Positions 46,169-56,422 are shown, numbered from the stretch's first letter. The stretch is 64,000 bases of DNA from Quadrisphaera setariae (GCF_008041935.1 NZ_VKAC01000007.1:248001-312000), one strand, 5' to 3'. The notes: generated by a model from the sequence alone, not told the origin. Translations and numbers: made by a program.

Positions 46169-46978
46169 TCAGCCGGGGCGGCGCACCCCGCTGTCGCCGC
46201 TCTCCCAGCCCAGGTCGGCCAGGACGGCGCGGTCAGCACGGGTCACCTGTGCGGGGTCGAGCTGCTCGAGGAGGTCGGGACGGCGGTCGGCGGTGCGTCG
46301 CAGCGACTGCTCGCGGCGCCAGGCCGCGACCTTGGCGTGGTGGCCCGAGAGCAGCACCTCGGGAGCCGAGCGGCCCTCCCAGGTGGCGGGTCGGGTGTAC
46401 ACCGGCGCCTCGAGCAGACCGCCGGTGGCCGGGGCGTGAGACTCCTCGACCACGCTCTCGGGGTTGCCGAGCACCCCGGGCAGGAGCCTCGCGACGGCCT
46501 CGACGACGGCGAGGACGGCGACCTCGCCACCGTTGAGCACGTAGTCGCCGAGGCTCACCGGGGTCACGGGTCCCTGCTCCGCGGCGGCCTCGAGCACCCT
46601 CTCGTCGATGCCCTCGTAGCGGCCGCACGCGAACGCCAGCCACGCCTCGCCCGCCAGGTCGTGGGCCATGGCCTGGGTGAACGGCACCCCGGCAGGGCTC
46701 GGCACCAGCAGGTGCGGCACCGCCTCGGGCTCCTCCAGCGACCCGCGGCCCGCCTCGCGCACCGCGGCCAGCGCCGCGGCCCACGGCTCGGGGCGCATCA
46801 CCATGCCGGCACCCCCGCCGAGCGGGGCGTCGTCCACGGTGCGGTGGCGGTCGGTGGCCCAGGAGCGCAGGTCGTGTACGTGCAGGTCGAGAAGACCCGT
46901 CTGGCGGGCCTTGCCGATGAGCGAGAGCTCCAGGGGCGACAGGTACTCGGGGAAGATCGAGACGACGTCGATCCTCAC
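46169..46978 (-). CDS. trmD: tRNA (guanine37-N1)-methyltransferase
   Basis: A 269-residue SAM-dependent enzyme with a trefoil knot that methylates G37 next to the anticodon. [58 protein letters not shown] and [20 protein letters not shown] (knot) are complete. The C-terminal helical domain contains [20 protein letters not shown]-like sequence ([19 protein letters not shown]). The GTG at 46978 is 7 bp after rimM. Confidence 0.97.
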   Translation of the reverse strand: MRIDVVSIFPEYLSPLELSLIGKARQTGLLDLHVHDLRSWATDRHRTVDDAPLGGGAGMVMRPEPWAAALAAVREAGRGSLEEPEAVPHLLVPSPAGVPFTQAMAHDLAGEAWLAFACGRYEGIDERVLEAAAEQGPVTPVSLGDYVLNGGEVAVLAVVEAVARLLPGVLGNPESVVEESHAPATGGLLEAPVYTRPATWEGRSAPEVLLSGHHAKVAAWRREQSLRRTADRRPDLLEQLDPAQVTRADRAVLADLGWESGDSGVRRPG

Positions 46979-46985
46979 GGCTCGA

Positions 46986-47516
46986 TCACCGCGCGTCCTC
47001 CGGGGCGCCGTCACCCTCGAGGAGGCCGCCAGGTGGGTCGAGGACCACGCGGCCGCCGTCGACGTCGACGACGGGCACGAGCGCGGCCACGAACGGGATC
47101 CGCGCCAGCGAGCCCGACGGCTGCCGCACCACGAGGAGGTCCTGCGCCGGACCGTGCTCGACGCCGACGACCTCGCCAGCGGTGCGACCGTCGGTGCGCT
47201 CGGCGCGCAGGCCCACCAGTGCGGGCACGGACCAGGCGTCCGGCTCCTCGTCGCTGGCGGCGGGGACGTCGGCCAGGAGGAGCACCCCGCGCAGGGTCTC
47301 CGCGGCGGCACGATCGGTGACACCGCGGAAGGACAGAAGGGTCACCCCGTTGTGGTCACGGGCCTGCTCGAGCACGAGCGGCCCGACCGCGGCGGGGTCG
47401 GTGGAGAACACCGCTCCCCCGACGAAGCGCTCGTCGGGGGAGTCGGTGCGGACCTCGACGCTCACCTGGCCGCGCACCCCGTGGGGGCGCCCGACGCGGG
47501 CGACGACGACCTCCAT
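46986..47516 (-). CDS. rimM: 16S rRNA processing protein RimM
   Basis: A 176-residue assembly factor for the 30S head that binds S19. [39 protein letters not shown] and the PRC-barrel segment [38 protein letters not shown] are typical. It is placed between khpA (12 bp upstream) and trmD. Confidence 0.95.
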   Translation of the reverse strand: MEVVVARVGRPHGVRGQVSVEVRTDSPDERFVGGAVFSTDPAAVGPLVLEQARDHNGVTLLSFRGVTDRAAAETLRGVLLLADVPAASDEEPDAWSVPALVGLRAERTDGRTAGEVVGVEHGPAQDLLVVRQPSGSLARIPFVAALVPVVDVDGGRVVLDPPGGLLEGDGAPEDAR

Positions 47517-47528
47517 GTGCAGTTCCCG

Positions 47529-47783
47529 TCAGGAAGGACGACGGCGGGGGCGGTCGACGTCGACGACGTCGACGCGCACGTCCTCGTCGCCCGCCAGGGC
47601 GCCGACCACGGTGCGCAGCGCCTTGGCCGTGCGACCCGAGCGCCCGATCACCCGGCCGAGGTCCTCGGGGTGCACGCGCACCTCGAGGACCTCGCCCGAG
47701 CGCAGGCGACGGGTGGTGACCCGGACGTCGTCGGGGTTGTCGACGATGCCGCGGACCAGGTGGTCGAGCGCGTCAGCGAGCAC
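47529..47783 (-). CDS. khpA: KH-domain RNA-binding protein KhpA
   Basis: An 84-residue single KH-domain protein. The GxxG RNA-binding loop is in LGRVIGRSGRTAKALRTVVG, with MLADALDHLVRGIVDNPDDV before it and DVRVDVVDVDRPRRRPS after. In firmicutes KhpA partners KhpB in cell elongation; in actinobacteria it is always between rpsP and rimM. Confidence 0.95.
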   Translation of the reverse strand: MLADALDHLVRGIVDNPDDVRVTTRRLRSGEVLEVRVHPEDLGRVIGRSGRTAKALRTVVGALAGDEDVRVDVVDVDRPRRRPS

Positions 47784-47806
47784 GACGGCCTGCTCCTGCC
47801 CGGTGC

Positions 47807-48256
47807 TCAGGCCGAGGTGCCCGAGGAACCGGCCTCAGCCGGCTCGTCGGTGCCGTTCGGCTGCTCGGCGTTGGCGACCTCGGCCGGCTCGACCTTGTCG
47901 GCCTTCTTCGGCTTCTCGCGCTTGTCGGCGGAGAAGTCCTCGGAGCCGGCGGCGGGAGCCTTCGGAGCCTTGGTCTTCAGGGTGCCCTCGGTGCCGGGGA
48001 GGCCCTTGAAGGTCTGCCAGTCACCGGTGATCTTGAGGATGGCCTCGACCTGGGGGGTCGGCTGGGCGCCGACGCCGAGCCAGTACTGCGCGCGCTCGCG
48101 GTCGACCTCGATGAGCGAGGGCTCCTCGGTCGGGTGGTACTTGCCGATCTCCTCGATCGCACGACCGTCGCGCTTGGTGCGCGAGTCGGCGACGACGATG
48201 CGGTAGTACGGGGCGCGGATCTTGCCCAGGCGCTTGAGGCGGATCTTGACAGCCAC
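47807..48256 (-). CDS. rpsP: 30S ribosomal protein S16
   Basis: A 149-residue S16. The core (1-85) is [40 protein letters not shown] and [20 protein letters not shown]. An acidic/alanine C-terminal extension of about 60 residues ([19 protein letters not shown]) follows, a known actinobacterial feature. The GTG at 48256 has aggag 9 bp upstream. It heads the rpsP-khpA-rimM-trmD run. Confidence 0.97.
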   Translation of the reverse strand: MAVKIRLKRLGKIRAPYYRIVVADSRTKRDGRAIEEIGKYHPTEEPSLIEVDRERAQYWLGVGAQPTPQVEAILKITGDWQTFKGLPGTEGTLKTKAPKAPAAGSEDFSADKREKPKKADKVEPAEVANAEQPNGTDEPAEAGSSGTSA

Positions 48257-48443
48257 GGGGTAATGCTCCTGCTTCGGTTCGCGGGTGTGGGCCGGCGGCC
48301 GCGCGTGGGGTGTCGCGCTGCGTCGGGCCCGAGGACCAGCGGATCGCGGAGAGAGGGGCCGCACACCGCCGAGTACAGCCCTCGATCGTACCGGTAGTTC
48401 TGACCGCCTCAGTCACCGGCTGCTGGAGCCCCGGCGCAGCGGC

Positions 48444-49217
48444 TCAGAGGCGGCCCGCCTCCACGACCCGGCGCAGGAAGGTCCGGGTGCGCTCGTGCTG
48501 CGGGTCGACGAGCACCTGCTCGGGCGGGCCCTGCTCCAGGAGCACGCCGCCCTCGAGGAAGCACACGACGTCGGCGGCGGACTTCGCGAAACCCATCTCG
48601 TGCGTGGCCATGAGGATGGTCATGCCCCCGGCGGCGACCTCGCGGACCAGCGCGAGCACCTCCCCCACGAGCTCGGGGTCGAGCGCGGAGGTCACCTCGT
48701 CGAGCAGGAGCAGCCGCGGCTGCACCGCGAGGGCGCGCACGATCGCCGTGCGCTGCGCCTGGCCGCCGGAGAGCTGGTCGGGGTAGGCGCGGGCGCGCGC
48801 TGCGAGGCCGATCCGCTCGAGCAGCTCCATGGCGGTGGCCTCGGCCTGCTCGCGCGGCACGCCGTGCACGCGGCGCGGGGCGAGGGTGACGTTGTCCAGC
48901 ACCGACAGGTGCGGGAAGAGGTTGTAGGCCTGGAACACCACCCCGATGCGGCGGCGCACGGCGTCGGCGTCGACCCGGGGGTCGGTCACGTCCTGCCCGT
49001 CCAGCCACACCTGGCCGTCGTCGACCTGCTCGAGCAGGTCCACGCAGCGCAGCAGGGTCGACTTGCCCGAGCCGGACGCCCCGATGAGCGTGACCACCTG
49101 GTGCTCGTCGACGTCGAGGTCGATGCCGCGCAGCACCGGCGTGGCACCGTAGGTCTTGACCAGGTTCCGCACCCGGAGCACCGGCTGCTGCGCGGCTCCC
49201 CCGGGCTGCTCGCTCAC
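48444..49217 (-). CDS. Polar amino acid ABC transporter, ATP-binding protein
   Basis: A 257-residue ATPase. Walker A is LIGASGSGKSTLLRCVDLLE, the Q-loop VVFQAYNLFPHLSVLDNVTL, the signature QLSGGQAQRTAIVRALAV, Walker B LLLDEVTSALDPELVGEVL and the H-loop MTILMATHEMGFAKSAADVV. HLSVLDNV and DPELVGEVL are usual for polar amino acid importers. The GTG at 49217 overlaps the permease stop by 4 bp with GGAGGGG upstream. Confidence 0.93.
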   Translation of the reverse strand: MSEQPGGAAQQPVLRVRNLVKTYGATPVLRGIDLDVDEHQVVTLIGASGSGKSTLLRCVDLLEQVDDGQVWLDGQDVTDPRVDADAVRRRIGVVFQAYNLFPHLSVLDNVTLAPRRVHGVPREQAEATAMELLERIGLAARARAYPDQLSGGQAQRTAIVRALAVQPRLLLLDEVTSALDPELVGEVLALVREVAAGGMTILMATHEMGFAKSAADVVCFLEGGVLLEQGPPEQVLVDPQHERTRTFLRRVVEAGRL

Positions 49218-50107
49218 AGGACCCCTCCCGCCTGCTGCCGGCGCCGGGCCCGCGCCGTGGCCCAGTCCGCGAGGCGCGCGGTCGGCACGGCCATCACCAC
49301 GAAGAGGAGCGCGGCGACGATGTACGGGGTGAAGTTCCCCGTGGTCGCCGAGAGGATCTGCGCCTGCCTCACCGCGTCGATGGCCCCCAGCACGGAGATC
49401 AGCCCGACGTCCTTCTGCAGCGCGACGAGGTCGTTGAGCAGGGGTGGCGTGACGTTGCGGACGGCCTGCGGGAGGACGACGAGCCGGGTGGTCTGCCGGT
49501 GGGTGAGCCCCAGGGCGCGCGCGGCGGCGCGCTGGCTGGGGTGGACGGACTCGATGCCTGCGCGGAAGACCTCGGAGACGTACGCGGCGTAGATGAGGAC
49601 GATGGCGATCGTCCCCAGGACCACGGGGTCCGTCGGAACGCCCTGCAGCCGCAGGCCCGGCAGCCCGAAGCCGATGATGTAGAGCAGCACGATGAGCGGG
49701 ATGCCGCGGAAGACGTCGGTGTAGAGCGCCATGAGGAAGCGGACGGGCGCCCAGACGGGTCCTCGCACGGTGCGCAGCACCGCCACCCCGAGCCCCAGTG
49801 CCAAGACGCACAGCGCCGCGACGACGAGCACCCGCAGGTTCAGCCACAGTCCGTCGAGGACCAGCGGGAGCGCCCGGCGCGCCACGTCAGGGTCCAGGAA
49901 CGACTCCTGGGTGCGGGGCCAGCCCGGGGCGCTGACCGCTCCCGCCACGAGCAGGCCGGAGAAGACGAGGGTGGACAGCAGGGCGACCCACGTCGACCGT
50001 CGCTGCCGCGAGCGGCGGTAGGACCGGCGCCCCAGCTCGACCTCGCTCAGGGCGGGCAGGAGCCCACCCCGAGCCTCGCCGAAGACCTCAGAGCCCGGTG
50101 CGCTCAC
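49214..50107 (-). CDS. Polar amino acid ABC transporter, permease
   Basis: A 297-residue membrane protein of the HisM/GlnP type. A basic soluble head (about 1-40, RRSYRRSRQRRST) precedes about six membrane segments. The coupling EAA loop is EVFRAGIESVHPSQRAAARALGL, and DVFRGIPLIVLLYIIGFGL is typical. It couples to the binding-protein stop (GTGA overlap, 50104-50107) and to the ATPase start. Confidence 0.92.
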   Translation of the reverse strand: MSAPGSEVFGEARGGLLPALSEVELGRRSYRRSRQRRSTWVALLSTLVFSGLLVAGAVSAPGWPRTQESFLDPDVARRALPLVLDGLWLNLRVLVVAALCVLALGLGVAVLRTVRGPVWAPVRFLMALYTDVFRGIPLIVLLYIIGFGLPGLRLQGVPTDPVVLGTIAIVLIYAAYVSEVFRAGIESVHPSQRAAARALGLTHRQTTRLVVLPQAVRNVTPPLLNDLVALQKDVGLISVLGAIDAVRQAQILSATTGNFTPYIVAALLFVVMAVPTARLADWATARARRRQQAGGVL

Positions 50108-51000
50108 TTCAGGACGGGCGCCTGCGCCGCCTCGTCGAGCCACTCCTGCTGCAGCTTGGCGAGGGTGCCGTCCTCGCGGAGCGTGGTGACGGCGCGGCTC
50201 ACGCACGCGGTGAGCGGCGACCCCTTGTCGAGCACCATGCCGAAGGTGTCGGTGGCGCCGCCGCTGGGCGTCTCGAGCTGGCCGACGACCTTGCCGGCGT
50301 CGAGCTGGGCGCCCGCCATGTAGAAGGCGGTGGGCAGGTCGACGACGATGGCGTCCACCTGGCCGTTCTTCAGCGCGGCGACGGCGTCGTCGTTGGTGTT
50401 GAAGACGCTCGGCTGCTGCGACGGCCCGATCTGGTCGGTGATGGCGGTGTAGCTGGTGGTGCCCACCTGGGCGCCCAGGCGCAGGTCCTTGAGACCCGCG
50501 AGGTCCGTCACGGAGGCTGCCTTGGAGGCGCCGTCGGTGACCACGGCCTGTGCCACGTCGTAGTAGGGCGTCGAGAAGTCGACGGCCTGCTTGCGCTCGT
50601 CGGTGATGGAGAACTGGTTGATGTCGACGTCGAAGTCCTTCGGGCCCGGAGCGATGGCGGCGTTGAAGCTGCCGACCTTCCAGGTGACCTTGTCCTTGGA
50701 GTAGCCCAGCTGGCCGGCGACGGCGTACGCGACGGCGGACTCGTAGCCCTTGCCGTTGCTCGGGTCGTTGTCCGAGAACCACGGCTCGTACGCGGGGGTG
50801 TCGGTGGCGACCGTGAACACCCCCGGCGTCAGCGTCTTGAGGTCGGCCGGGGAGCAGCTCGCCGTCGTCGTCGCCGAGGCGGAGCCGTCGGCGCTGGTGG
50901 CACCGGTCCCCGCAGCCTCGTCCTGCGGAGCGCAGCCCGCGACGAGCAGGGCGGACGCACCGGCGAGGGCGGCGAGCAGGAGGGCGGGTCGGCGCAGCAC
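50104..51000 (-). CDS. Polar amino acid ABC transporter, substrate-binding lipoprotein
   Basis: A 298-residue exported lipoprotein from a GTG at 51000. The lipobox is LLVAGC with the lipid-bearing Cys23, followed by an alanine/serine/threonine linker. The family 3 binding fold shows VFTVATDTPAYEPWFSDND, GYESAVAYAVAGQLGYSKDK, FDVDINQFSITDERKQAVDF and QVGTTSYTAITDQI. A neutral or acidic amino acid is the probable ligand, not determinable further. This trio lies between rpsP and the amidohydrolase/ffh, breaking the usual core order. Confidence 0.92.
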   Translation of the reverse strand: MLRRPALLLAALAGASALLVAGCAPQDEAAGTGATSADGSASATTTASCSPADLKTLTPGVFTVATDTPAYEPWFSDNDPSNGKGYESAVAYAVAGQLGYSKDKVTWKVGSFNAAIAPGPKDFDVDINQFSITDERKQAVDFSTPYYDVAQAVVTDGASKAASVTDLAGLKDLRLGAQVGTTSYTAITDQIGPSQQPSVFNTNDDAVAALKNGQVDAIVVDLPTAFYMAGAQLDAGKVVGQLETPSGGATDTFGMVLDKGSPLTACVSRAVTTLREDGTLAKLQQEWLDEAAQAPVLK

Positions 51001-51046
51001 GGGCCGAAGAGTAGTTGAGTCGCAGACGACCCGGTGCTCGCGCAGG

Positions 51047-52141
51047 TCAGGTCGCGACGGCGCGTCCCCGCAGCACCACCGCGCGTGGCGCCCGCAGCAC
51101 CTCGACGTCCTCGCGGGGATCGGCCGGCAGCACGAGGAGGTCGGCCGGGGCGCCCTCCTCCAGGGCGGGCGCGCCGAGGTAGGCCCGCGAGCCCCAGCTC
51201 GCCGCGCCCAGCGCCTGCAGCGGCGTGAGCCCGGCGGCCACCAGGGCGGCGACCTCGTCGGCGACCAGCCCGTGCGGCATCTCCGTGCCGGCGTCGGTGC
51301 CGACGAGCAGTCGCACGCCGGCGTCGACGGCGTCGCGCACGGCCTGGGGGCGCCGGGCGTGCAGCGCCCGCATGTGGGCGGCGTAGGTGGGGAACTTCGG
51401 TGCACCTGCGGCGGCGAACTCGAGGAACCGAGCGGTGTTCACGAGGGTGGGGGTGATGGCCACGCCCGCTGCGGCCGCTGCGGCGGCGGTCTCGCCGTCG
51501 AGCCCGGTGGCGTGCTCCCAGCAGTCGACGCCGGCGGCCAGCAGGTCGGGCAGGGTCTGCTCGGAGAAGGTGTGGACCGCCACCCGTGCGCCGAGGGCGT
51601 GCGCCGCCTCGACAGCTCGGGTCAGCTCCTCCACCGGCCAGCACGGGGAGAGGTCGCCCGTGGACCTGTCGATCCAGTCACCGACCACCTTCACCCAGCC
51701 ATCACCGGCCCGGGCCTGCGCCGAGACCGTGGCCACGAGGTCCTCCGGCTCCACCTCCTCCCCCACCCCGCGCAGGTAGCGCCGCGAGCGCGCGACGTGC
51801 CTGCCGGCGCGCAGCACGCGGGGCATGGCGTCGTCGTCGTCCATCCAGCGGGTGTCGGCCGGGGAGCCGGCGTCGCGCAGCAGCAGCGCGCCGGCGTCGC
51901 GGTCGGTCTCGGCCTGGCGGCGGGCGGTCTCGGCGTCGACCGGGCCCTGCGGTCCGAGGCCGACGTGGCAGTGCGCGTCGACGAGGCCGGGCAGCACCCA
52001 GCCGTCCAGCACGTCGGCGCCCTCCGTGGAGTGCGGGCGGTCGAAGGTGATGCGTCCGTCGAGCACCCAGGCGCCGTCGCGGACCTCCACCTCCCCGGAC
52101 TCGTCGAGGCGGGCGAGCACGGGCCCGGGGAGGTGGATCAC
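51047..52141 (-). CDS. Amidohydrolase family protein
   Basis: A 364-residue metal-dependent hydrolase of the TIM-barrel superfamily. The HxH motif is LPGLVDAHCHVGLGPQG, further ligands are RVAVHTFSEQTLPDLLAAG (His) and CWEHATGLDGETAA (His), and the catalytic Asp is LLVGTDAGTEMPHGLVADE. The N-terminal and C-terminal parts form the beta-sandwich (DGAWVLDGRITFDRP, ADLLVLPADPREDVEVLRAP). It resembles imidazolonepropionase/prolidase-like enzymes usually found beside ffh in actinobacteria; substrate unknown. It is 24 bp downstream of ffh. Confidence 0.88.
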   Translation of the reverse strand: MIHLPGPVLARLDESGEVEVRDGAWVLDGRITFDRPHSTEGADVLDGWVLPGLVDAHCHVGLGPQGPVDAETARRQAETDRDAGALLLRDAGSPADTRWMDDDDAMPRVLRAGRHVARSRRYLRGVGEEVEPEDLVATVSAQARAGDGWVKVVGDWIDRSTGDLSPCWPVEELTRAVEAAHALGARVAVHTFSEQTLPDLLAAGVDCWEHATGLDGETAAAAAAAGVAITPTLVNTARFLEFAAAGAPKFPTYAAHMRALHARRPQAVRDAVDAGVRLLVGTDAGTEMPHGLVADEVAALVAAGLTPLQALGAASWGSRAYLGAPALEEGAPADLLVLPADPREDVEVLRAPRAVVLRGRAVAT

Positions 52142-52165
52142 GACCAGCAGCCTGTCAGCGGCTCG

Positions 52166-53779
52166 TCAGCGGCCCAGGTGCTTCTCGAAGCCCGGCGGCA
52201 GCTCGAAGCCCGGCGGCAGCTGCGGCTCGTCGCCGCCGGCGCCGAAGGCCGCGCCCGGCCCGAACGCCGACCCGCGGCTGGCGAGGGCCTTCTCGGAGGC
52301 GGCGCGCTCCTGCTCGGCGCGCTTGGCGGGGTTCCCCGACTTGCCAGCCTTCGACTTCTTGCCCTGGAGCGCTTGCGTGCGCCCGCGCGACTTCTTGCCG
52401 CCCGCGAGGCCGGCCATCCCGCCGCCGGGCCCGCCGCCCATGCCGCCGAGCGCGCCGGCCAGGCCGCCGCCGCCCTTGGCCCGCATGGCGCGCATGACCT
52501 TCTGCGCCTCGGTGAACCTGTCGATGAGCTGGTTGACCTCGCTGACCTCCACGCCGGAGCCGCGGGCGATGCGGGCGCGCCGCGAGCCGTTGAGCACCTT
52601 GGAGTTGTGGCGCTCCAGCGGCGTCATGGACCGCACGATCGCCTCGATGCGCTTCATCGCGCCGTCGCTGGCGAGCTCGTCGAGCTGGTCCTTCATGGCG
52701 CCCATGCCGGGCAGCATCCCCAGCACCTTGTTGAGCGGGCCCATCTTCTTGAGGGCCTGCATCTGGGTGAGGAAGTCCTCGAGGGTGAAGTCCTCCCCGG
52801 CCTCGAAGCGGCTGGCGAGCGCCGCGCTCTCCTTGGCGTCGAAGGCGCGCTCGGCCTGCTCGATGAGGGTGAGCACGTCACCCATGTCGAGGATGCGCGA
52901 GGCCATCCGGTCGGGGTGGAAGACCTCGAAGTCGGCCAGGCCCTCGCCGGTGGAGGCGAACAGCACCGGGCGGCCGGTGGTGGTGGCCACGGACAGGGCG
53001 GCGCCACCGCGCGCGTCGCCGTCGAGCTTGGTGAGGACGACGCCGGTGAGGTCGACGCCCTCCTGGAACGCCTGCGCCACCGCGAGCGCGTCCTGGCCGA
53101 TCATCGCGTCGACCACGAACAGCACCTCGTCGGGCTGCGTGGCCTCCCGGATGTCGGAGGCCTGCTGCATCATCTCCGCGTCGACCCCGAGGCGGCCGGC
53201 GGTGTCGACGACGACGACGTCGTACTGCTTGTCGCGGGCGTGCTCGACGCCTCGGCGCGCCACCTCGACGGGGTTCCCGACGCCGTTGCCCGGCTCGGGG
53301 GCGAAGACCTCCACGCCGGCGCGCTGGCCGACCACCTGCAGCTGGGTGACGGCGTTGGGGCGCTGGAGGTCGCAGGCGACGAGGAGCGGGGTGTGCCCGG
53401 TGTCCTTGAGGTGCTTGCCGAGCTTGCCGGCCAGCGTGGTCTTGCCGGCGCCCTGCAGGCCCGCGAGCATGATCACGGTCGGCGGGTTCTTGGCGAAGCG
53501 CAGGCGGCGCGTCTGGCCCCCGAGGACGCCGATGAGCTCCTCGTTGACGATCTTGACGATCTGCTGCGCCGGGTTCAGCGCCTGCGAGACCTCCGCGGAC
53601 AGGGCGCGCTCGCGGATGCTCCCCGTGAACGCGCGCACCACGGGCAGGGCGACGTCGGCCTCGAGCAGCGCGCGGCGGATCTCGCGCACCGTCGTGTCGA
53701 CGTCGGCCTCGGTGAGCCGGCCCTTGCCCCGCAGGCCCTTGAAGGTCGCGGTGAGACGGTCGGACAGGGAGCTGAACAC
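52166..53779 (-). CDS. ffh: Signal recognition particle GTPase Ffh
   Basis: A 537-residue SRP54 protein. The N domain is LSDRLTATFKGLRGKGRLTE. The G domain has VIMLAGLQGAGKTTLAGKLG, DLQRPNAVTQLQVVGQRAGV, DVVVVDTAGRLGVDAEMMQQ and VVLTKLDGDARGGAALS. The M domain carries MGPLNKVLGMLPGMGAMKDQ and IARGSGVEVSEVNQLIDRFT. The C-terminus is a glycine/methionine- then lysine-rich tail. It starts at a GTG (53779); the upstream open frame crosses the 11-bp repeats and is not coding. Confidence 0.97.
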   Translation of the reverse strand: MFSSLSDRLTATFKGLRGKGRLTEADVDTTVREIRRALLEADVALPVVRAFTGSIRERALSAEVSQALNPAQQIVKIVNEELIGVLGGQTRRLRFAKNPPTVIMLAGLQGAGKTTLAGKLGKHLKDTGHTPLLVACDLQRPNAVTQLQVVGQRAGVEVFAPEPGNGVGNPVEVARRGVEHARDKQYDVVVVDTAGRLGVDAEMMQQASDIREATQPDEVLFVVDAMIGQDALAVAQAFQEGVDLTGVVLTKLDGDARGGAALSVATTTGRPVLFASTGEGLADFEVFHPDRMASRILDMGDVLTLIEQAERAFDAKESAALASRFEAGEDFTLEDFLTQMQALKKMGPLNKVLGMLPGMGAMKDQLDELASDGAMKRIEAIVRSMTPLERHNSKVLNGSRRARIARGSGVEVSEVNQLIDRFTEAQKVMRAMRAKGGGGLAGALGGMGGGPGGGMAGLAGGKKSRGRTQALQGKKSKAGKSGNPAKRAEQERAASEKALASRGSAFGPGAAFGAGGDEPQLPPGFELPPGFEKHLGR

Positions 53780-53832
53780 GACGTCCAGGCTACCGGCGGA
53801 CCGGCGGGCCCAGGGCGCCCACGGGTCGGCCG

Positions 53833-53876
53833 CCGGTCGGCTCCCGGTCGGCTCCCGGTCGGCTCCCGGTCGTTCA
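53833..53876. repeat. 11-bp tandem repeat at glnD 3' end
   Basis: ccggtcggctc occurs three times exactly (53833-53865) with a fourth decayed copy to 53876 that contains the glnD stop codon (53874-53876). It fills most of the 94 bp between glnD and ffh. Confidence 0.75.
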
Positions 53877-56324
53877 GGCGTCGACGTCGGCGGCCGCGCC
53901 CAGCACCGAGACCGCCGCGGCCACCCGGGCGGGGGCCAGGGGGCTGCCGTCGGGCTCGCCGAGGTAGAGCACGTCCACCGCCTGCCCGCCGTAGGTCGCC
54001 ACGTGCGCGCTGTGGATCTCCACGCCGATGCCGGCCAGCTCCGACCCGAGCGCGTGCAGCAGGCCCGGCCTGTCGAGGGCTCGCACCTCCACCACGGTCG
54101 CCTCCCCGGAGGCACCGGGCAGCACGAGCACGCGCGGCGGGGCCGTGGCGCGGGTCTGCGCTGCGGAGCTGCCGGGGCGCCAGCCGGCGTCGCGGCGGCG
54201 CATGGGCTCGAGCACGGAGTCGTCGCCGGAGGCGAGGCGGCGCAGGCCGGTGAGCAGCACGCCGGGACCGGGCAGGCCCGCGGGCGCCTCCACCCACCAG
54301 GTGTCGACGGCGATGCCGGGACCGCCGTCTCCCCCGCACGGCCCTTCGACGGTCCGCACCAGCGCGGAGCGGACCGAGAGCCGGTGGCTGGCGAGCAGAC
54401 CGGCCTGGTCGGCGAACAGCCCCGGGCGGTCGGGGGCCACCACGTGCACGGCGTGCATCCCGGCGACGTCGTCCACGCGGATGCGCGGCTGCCCGTCGGC
54501 CAGGACGCCGGCCACGGCAGCGGCCTCGGTGTCGGTCAGAGGCGCCGGGCCGGGGGGCTCGTGGCCCTGCAGCACGCGCCGCGCGCGGAGGGTGAGGTCG
54601 TCCACGAGCCGCGCCCGCCAGGCGGTCCAGGCGGCGGGCCCGGCGGCGCGGGCGTCGGCCTCGGTGAGGGCGCGCAGGAGGTCGAGCACGTCCTCCCTGC
54701 CGTCCACCGCGTCCACGAGCTCGGCCACGGTGCGCGGGTCGTCGGGGTCGCGCCGGGTGGCGAGGTCCACCAGCGTCAGGTGGTGCAGCACGAGCCGGTG
54801 CACGACGGCGGCGTCGGCCTCGGGCAGGCCCACCCGCCGCGCCACGCCCGCGGCGATGGGAGCCCCCTTGGCCGAGTGCTCCTCACCGTTGCCGACCTTG
54901 CCCAGGTCGTGCAGGAGGGCGGTGAGGAGCAGCAGGTCGGGGCGCGAGACCGAGGAGCGCAGCGGCTCCGCCTCCACCGCCGTCTGCACGAGGTGGCGGT
55001 CGACGGTGTGGCGGTGCACCACGGTGCGCTGGGGCCGGTTGCGCACGGCGGCCCACTCGGGGAACCACTGCACCACCAGACCGGCCTGGTCGAGGGTCTC
55101 CCACACGGGCACCTGCGCCTCGCCGGTGCCGAGGAGGTCCACCAGCGCCTCGCGCGCCGGCACGGGCCAGGGGTCGGGCAGCGGAGCACCGCCCGAGGCG
55201 AGGTGCTCGGCGGTGATCGGCGACAGCGGGATGCCCGCGCGGGCGGCGGTGGCGGCCGCCCGCAGCGCCAGGGCCGGGTCCGTCTGGGGCCGGGCCTGGG
55301 AGCCGAGCCAGAGCTCGTCCTCGTGCTCGACGAGGTCGGGGCCCAGGCTGCGCAGGCGGGGGCGGGCGCGGCGCAGGCCGCGGCGCGAGGTCATGGCGCC
55401 GCGGGCGCGGCGCGTGGTGCGGTCCAGGGCGTGGGCCACGGCTCGGGCGGCGCCGGCCACGCGGGCGAGCAGCTCGTCGGCGTCGGACAGCCCCATCGCG
55501 GCGGCCACGGCGTCCTGCTCGGGCAGCAGCAGCCGGTCACCCGCGCGCCCGGTGACCGCCTGCAGGCCGTCGCGCACGTCCAGCAGCAGGCCGGTGGCCT
55601 CGTCGAGCACGCCGTGGCTGCCGCCTCCACCGTGGGGGGCGTCCGCCACCCAGCTGGCCACCAGGGCCCGCAGGACGACGACGTCGCGCAGCCCGCCGCG
55701 GGCCTCCTTGAGGTCGCCCTCGAGCAGGTAGGCGAGGTCGCCCTGCTGGCGGTGCCGCGCGGCGACCTCGTCGAGCAGCACCGGCAGGCGCTTGCGGGCG
55801 GTGCGGCGCCAGTCCTCGCGGACGGCCTCGCGGGTCCGCAGCACCATGGCGGCGTCCCCGGCGAGCGGTCGCAGGTCGAGCAGGCCGACGGCGGCGGAGG
55901 CGTCGGCGGCGGCCACCTCGCGGCACTGGGCGGGCGAGCGCACGGAGTGGTCCAGGCGCAGGCCGGCGTCCCACACCGGGTACCAGACCCGGTCGGCCAG
56001 GGCGGCGACGTCCTCGGCGCCCAGCTGGCGCCCGTCGTGGAGGATCACGAGGTCGAGGTCGCTGGCGGGGCCGGCGTCGCGGCGGGCGTGGCTGCCGACG
56101 GCTGCCAGGGCGATGCCCGAGGCGGTGGCGTGGGTGCCCGCGGCGGGACCGGCGGGGTCGGACAGGACGGCGTCGGTCCAGACGTCCTCCAGCCAGGTGT
56201 CCACCAGGCCGGCGAGGCGCTCGCGCCGCTCCGGGCCGCGCGCGGGGTCGTCCAGGCCGGCGCGCACGGCGAGGGCGAGCCGCTCCCTGCGGAGGTCCCT
56301 GCGGGGGATGGCTCCAGCGGTCAC
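53874..56324 (-). CDS. glnD: [Protein-PII] nucleotidylyltransferase/removing enzyme
   Basis: An 816-residue nitrogen sensor that modifies and demodifies PII. The nucleotidyltransferase motif is [20 protein letters not shown] (G-S and D-x-D). The HD phosphohydrolase region is [20 protein letters not shown]. Two ACT domains sit at the end: [20 protein letters not shown] and [20 protein letters not shown], the glutamine sensors. The GTG at 56324 has GAGAGGG upstream. In Streptomyces the homologue adenylylates the PII tyrosine instead of uridylylating it; the same may hold here. Confidence 0.93.
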   Translation of the reverse strand: MTAGAIPRRDLRRERLALAVRAGLDDPARGPERRERLAGLVDTWLEDVWTDAVLSDPAGPAAGTHATASGIALAAVGSHARRDAGPASDLDLVILHDGRQLGAEDVAALADRVWYPVWDAGLRLDHSVRSPAQCREVAAADASAAVGLLDLRPLAGDAAMVLRTREAVREDWRRTARKRLPVLLDEVAARHRQQGDLAYLLEGDLKEARGGLRDVVVLRALVASWVADAPHGGGGSHGVLDEATGLLLDVRDGLQAVTGRAGDRLLLPEQDAVAAAMGLSDADELLARVAGAARAVAHALDRTTRRARGAMTSRRGLRRARPRLRSLGPDLVEHEDELWLGSQARPQTDPALALRAAATAARAGIPLSPITAEHLASGGAPLPDPWPVPAREALVDLLGTGEAQVPVWETLDQAGLVVQWFPEWAAVRNRPQRTVVHRHTVDRHLVQTAVEAEPLRSSVSRPDLLLLTALLHDLGKVGNGEEHSAKGAPIAAGVARRVGLPEADAAVVHRLVLHHLTLVDLATRRDPDDPRTVAELVDAVDGREDVLDLLRALTEADARAAGPAAWTAWRARLVDDLTLRARRVLQGHEPPGPAPLTDTEAAAVAGVLADGQPRIRVDDVAGMHAVHVVAPDRPGLFADQAGLLASHRLSVRSALVRTVEGPCGGDGGPGIAVDTWWVEAPAGLPGPGVLLTGLRRLASGDDSVLEPMRRRDAGWRPGSSAAQTRATAPPRVLVLPGASGEATVVEVRALDRPGLLHALGSELAGIGVEIHSAHVATYGGQAVDVLYLGEPDGSPLAPARVAAAVSVLGAAADVDA

Positions 56325-56374
56325 GTCACGCCCTCTCGTCAGTGCTGCGGGGAAGCAGCGGGGAAGTGCTGCGG

Positions 56375-56411
56375 GCGGTGCTCCTGCCGCTGACAGCGAC
56401 AGGAGCACCGC
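56375..56411. terminator. Hairpin between glnB and glnD
   Basis: gcggtgctcctg (56375-56386) and caggagcaccgc (56400-56411) form a perfect 12-bp stem, with an extra inner cgct/agcg stem. It is 11 bp past the glnB stop, so it may attenuate glnD relative to amtB-glnB. Confidence 0.6.
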
Positions 56412-56422
56412 CCGAAGGGGTG

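Noticed and set aside
53833-53876. CRISPR-like array
   Set aside because: Units are 11 bp, directly adjacent and without spacers; no cas genes in the window.
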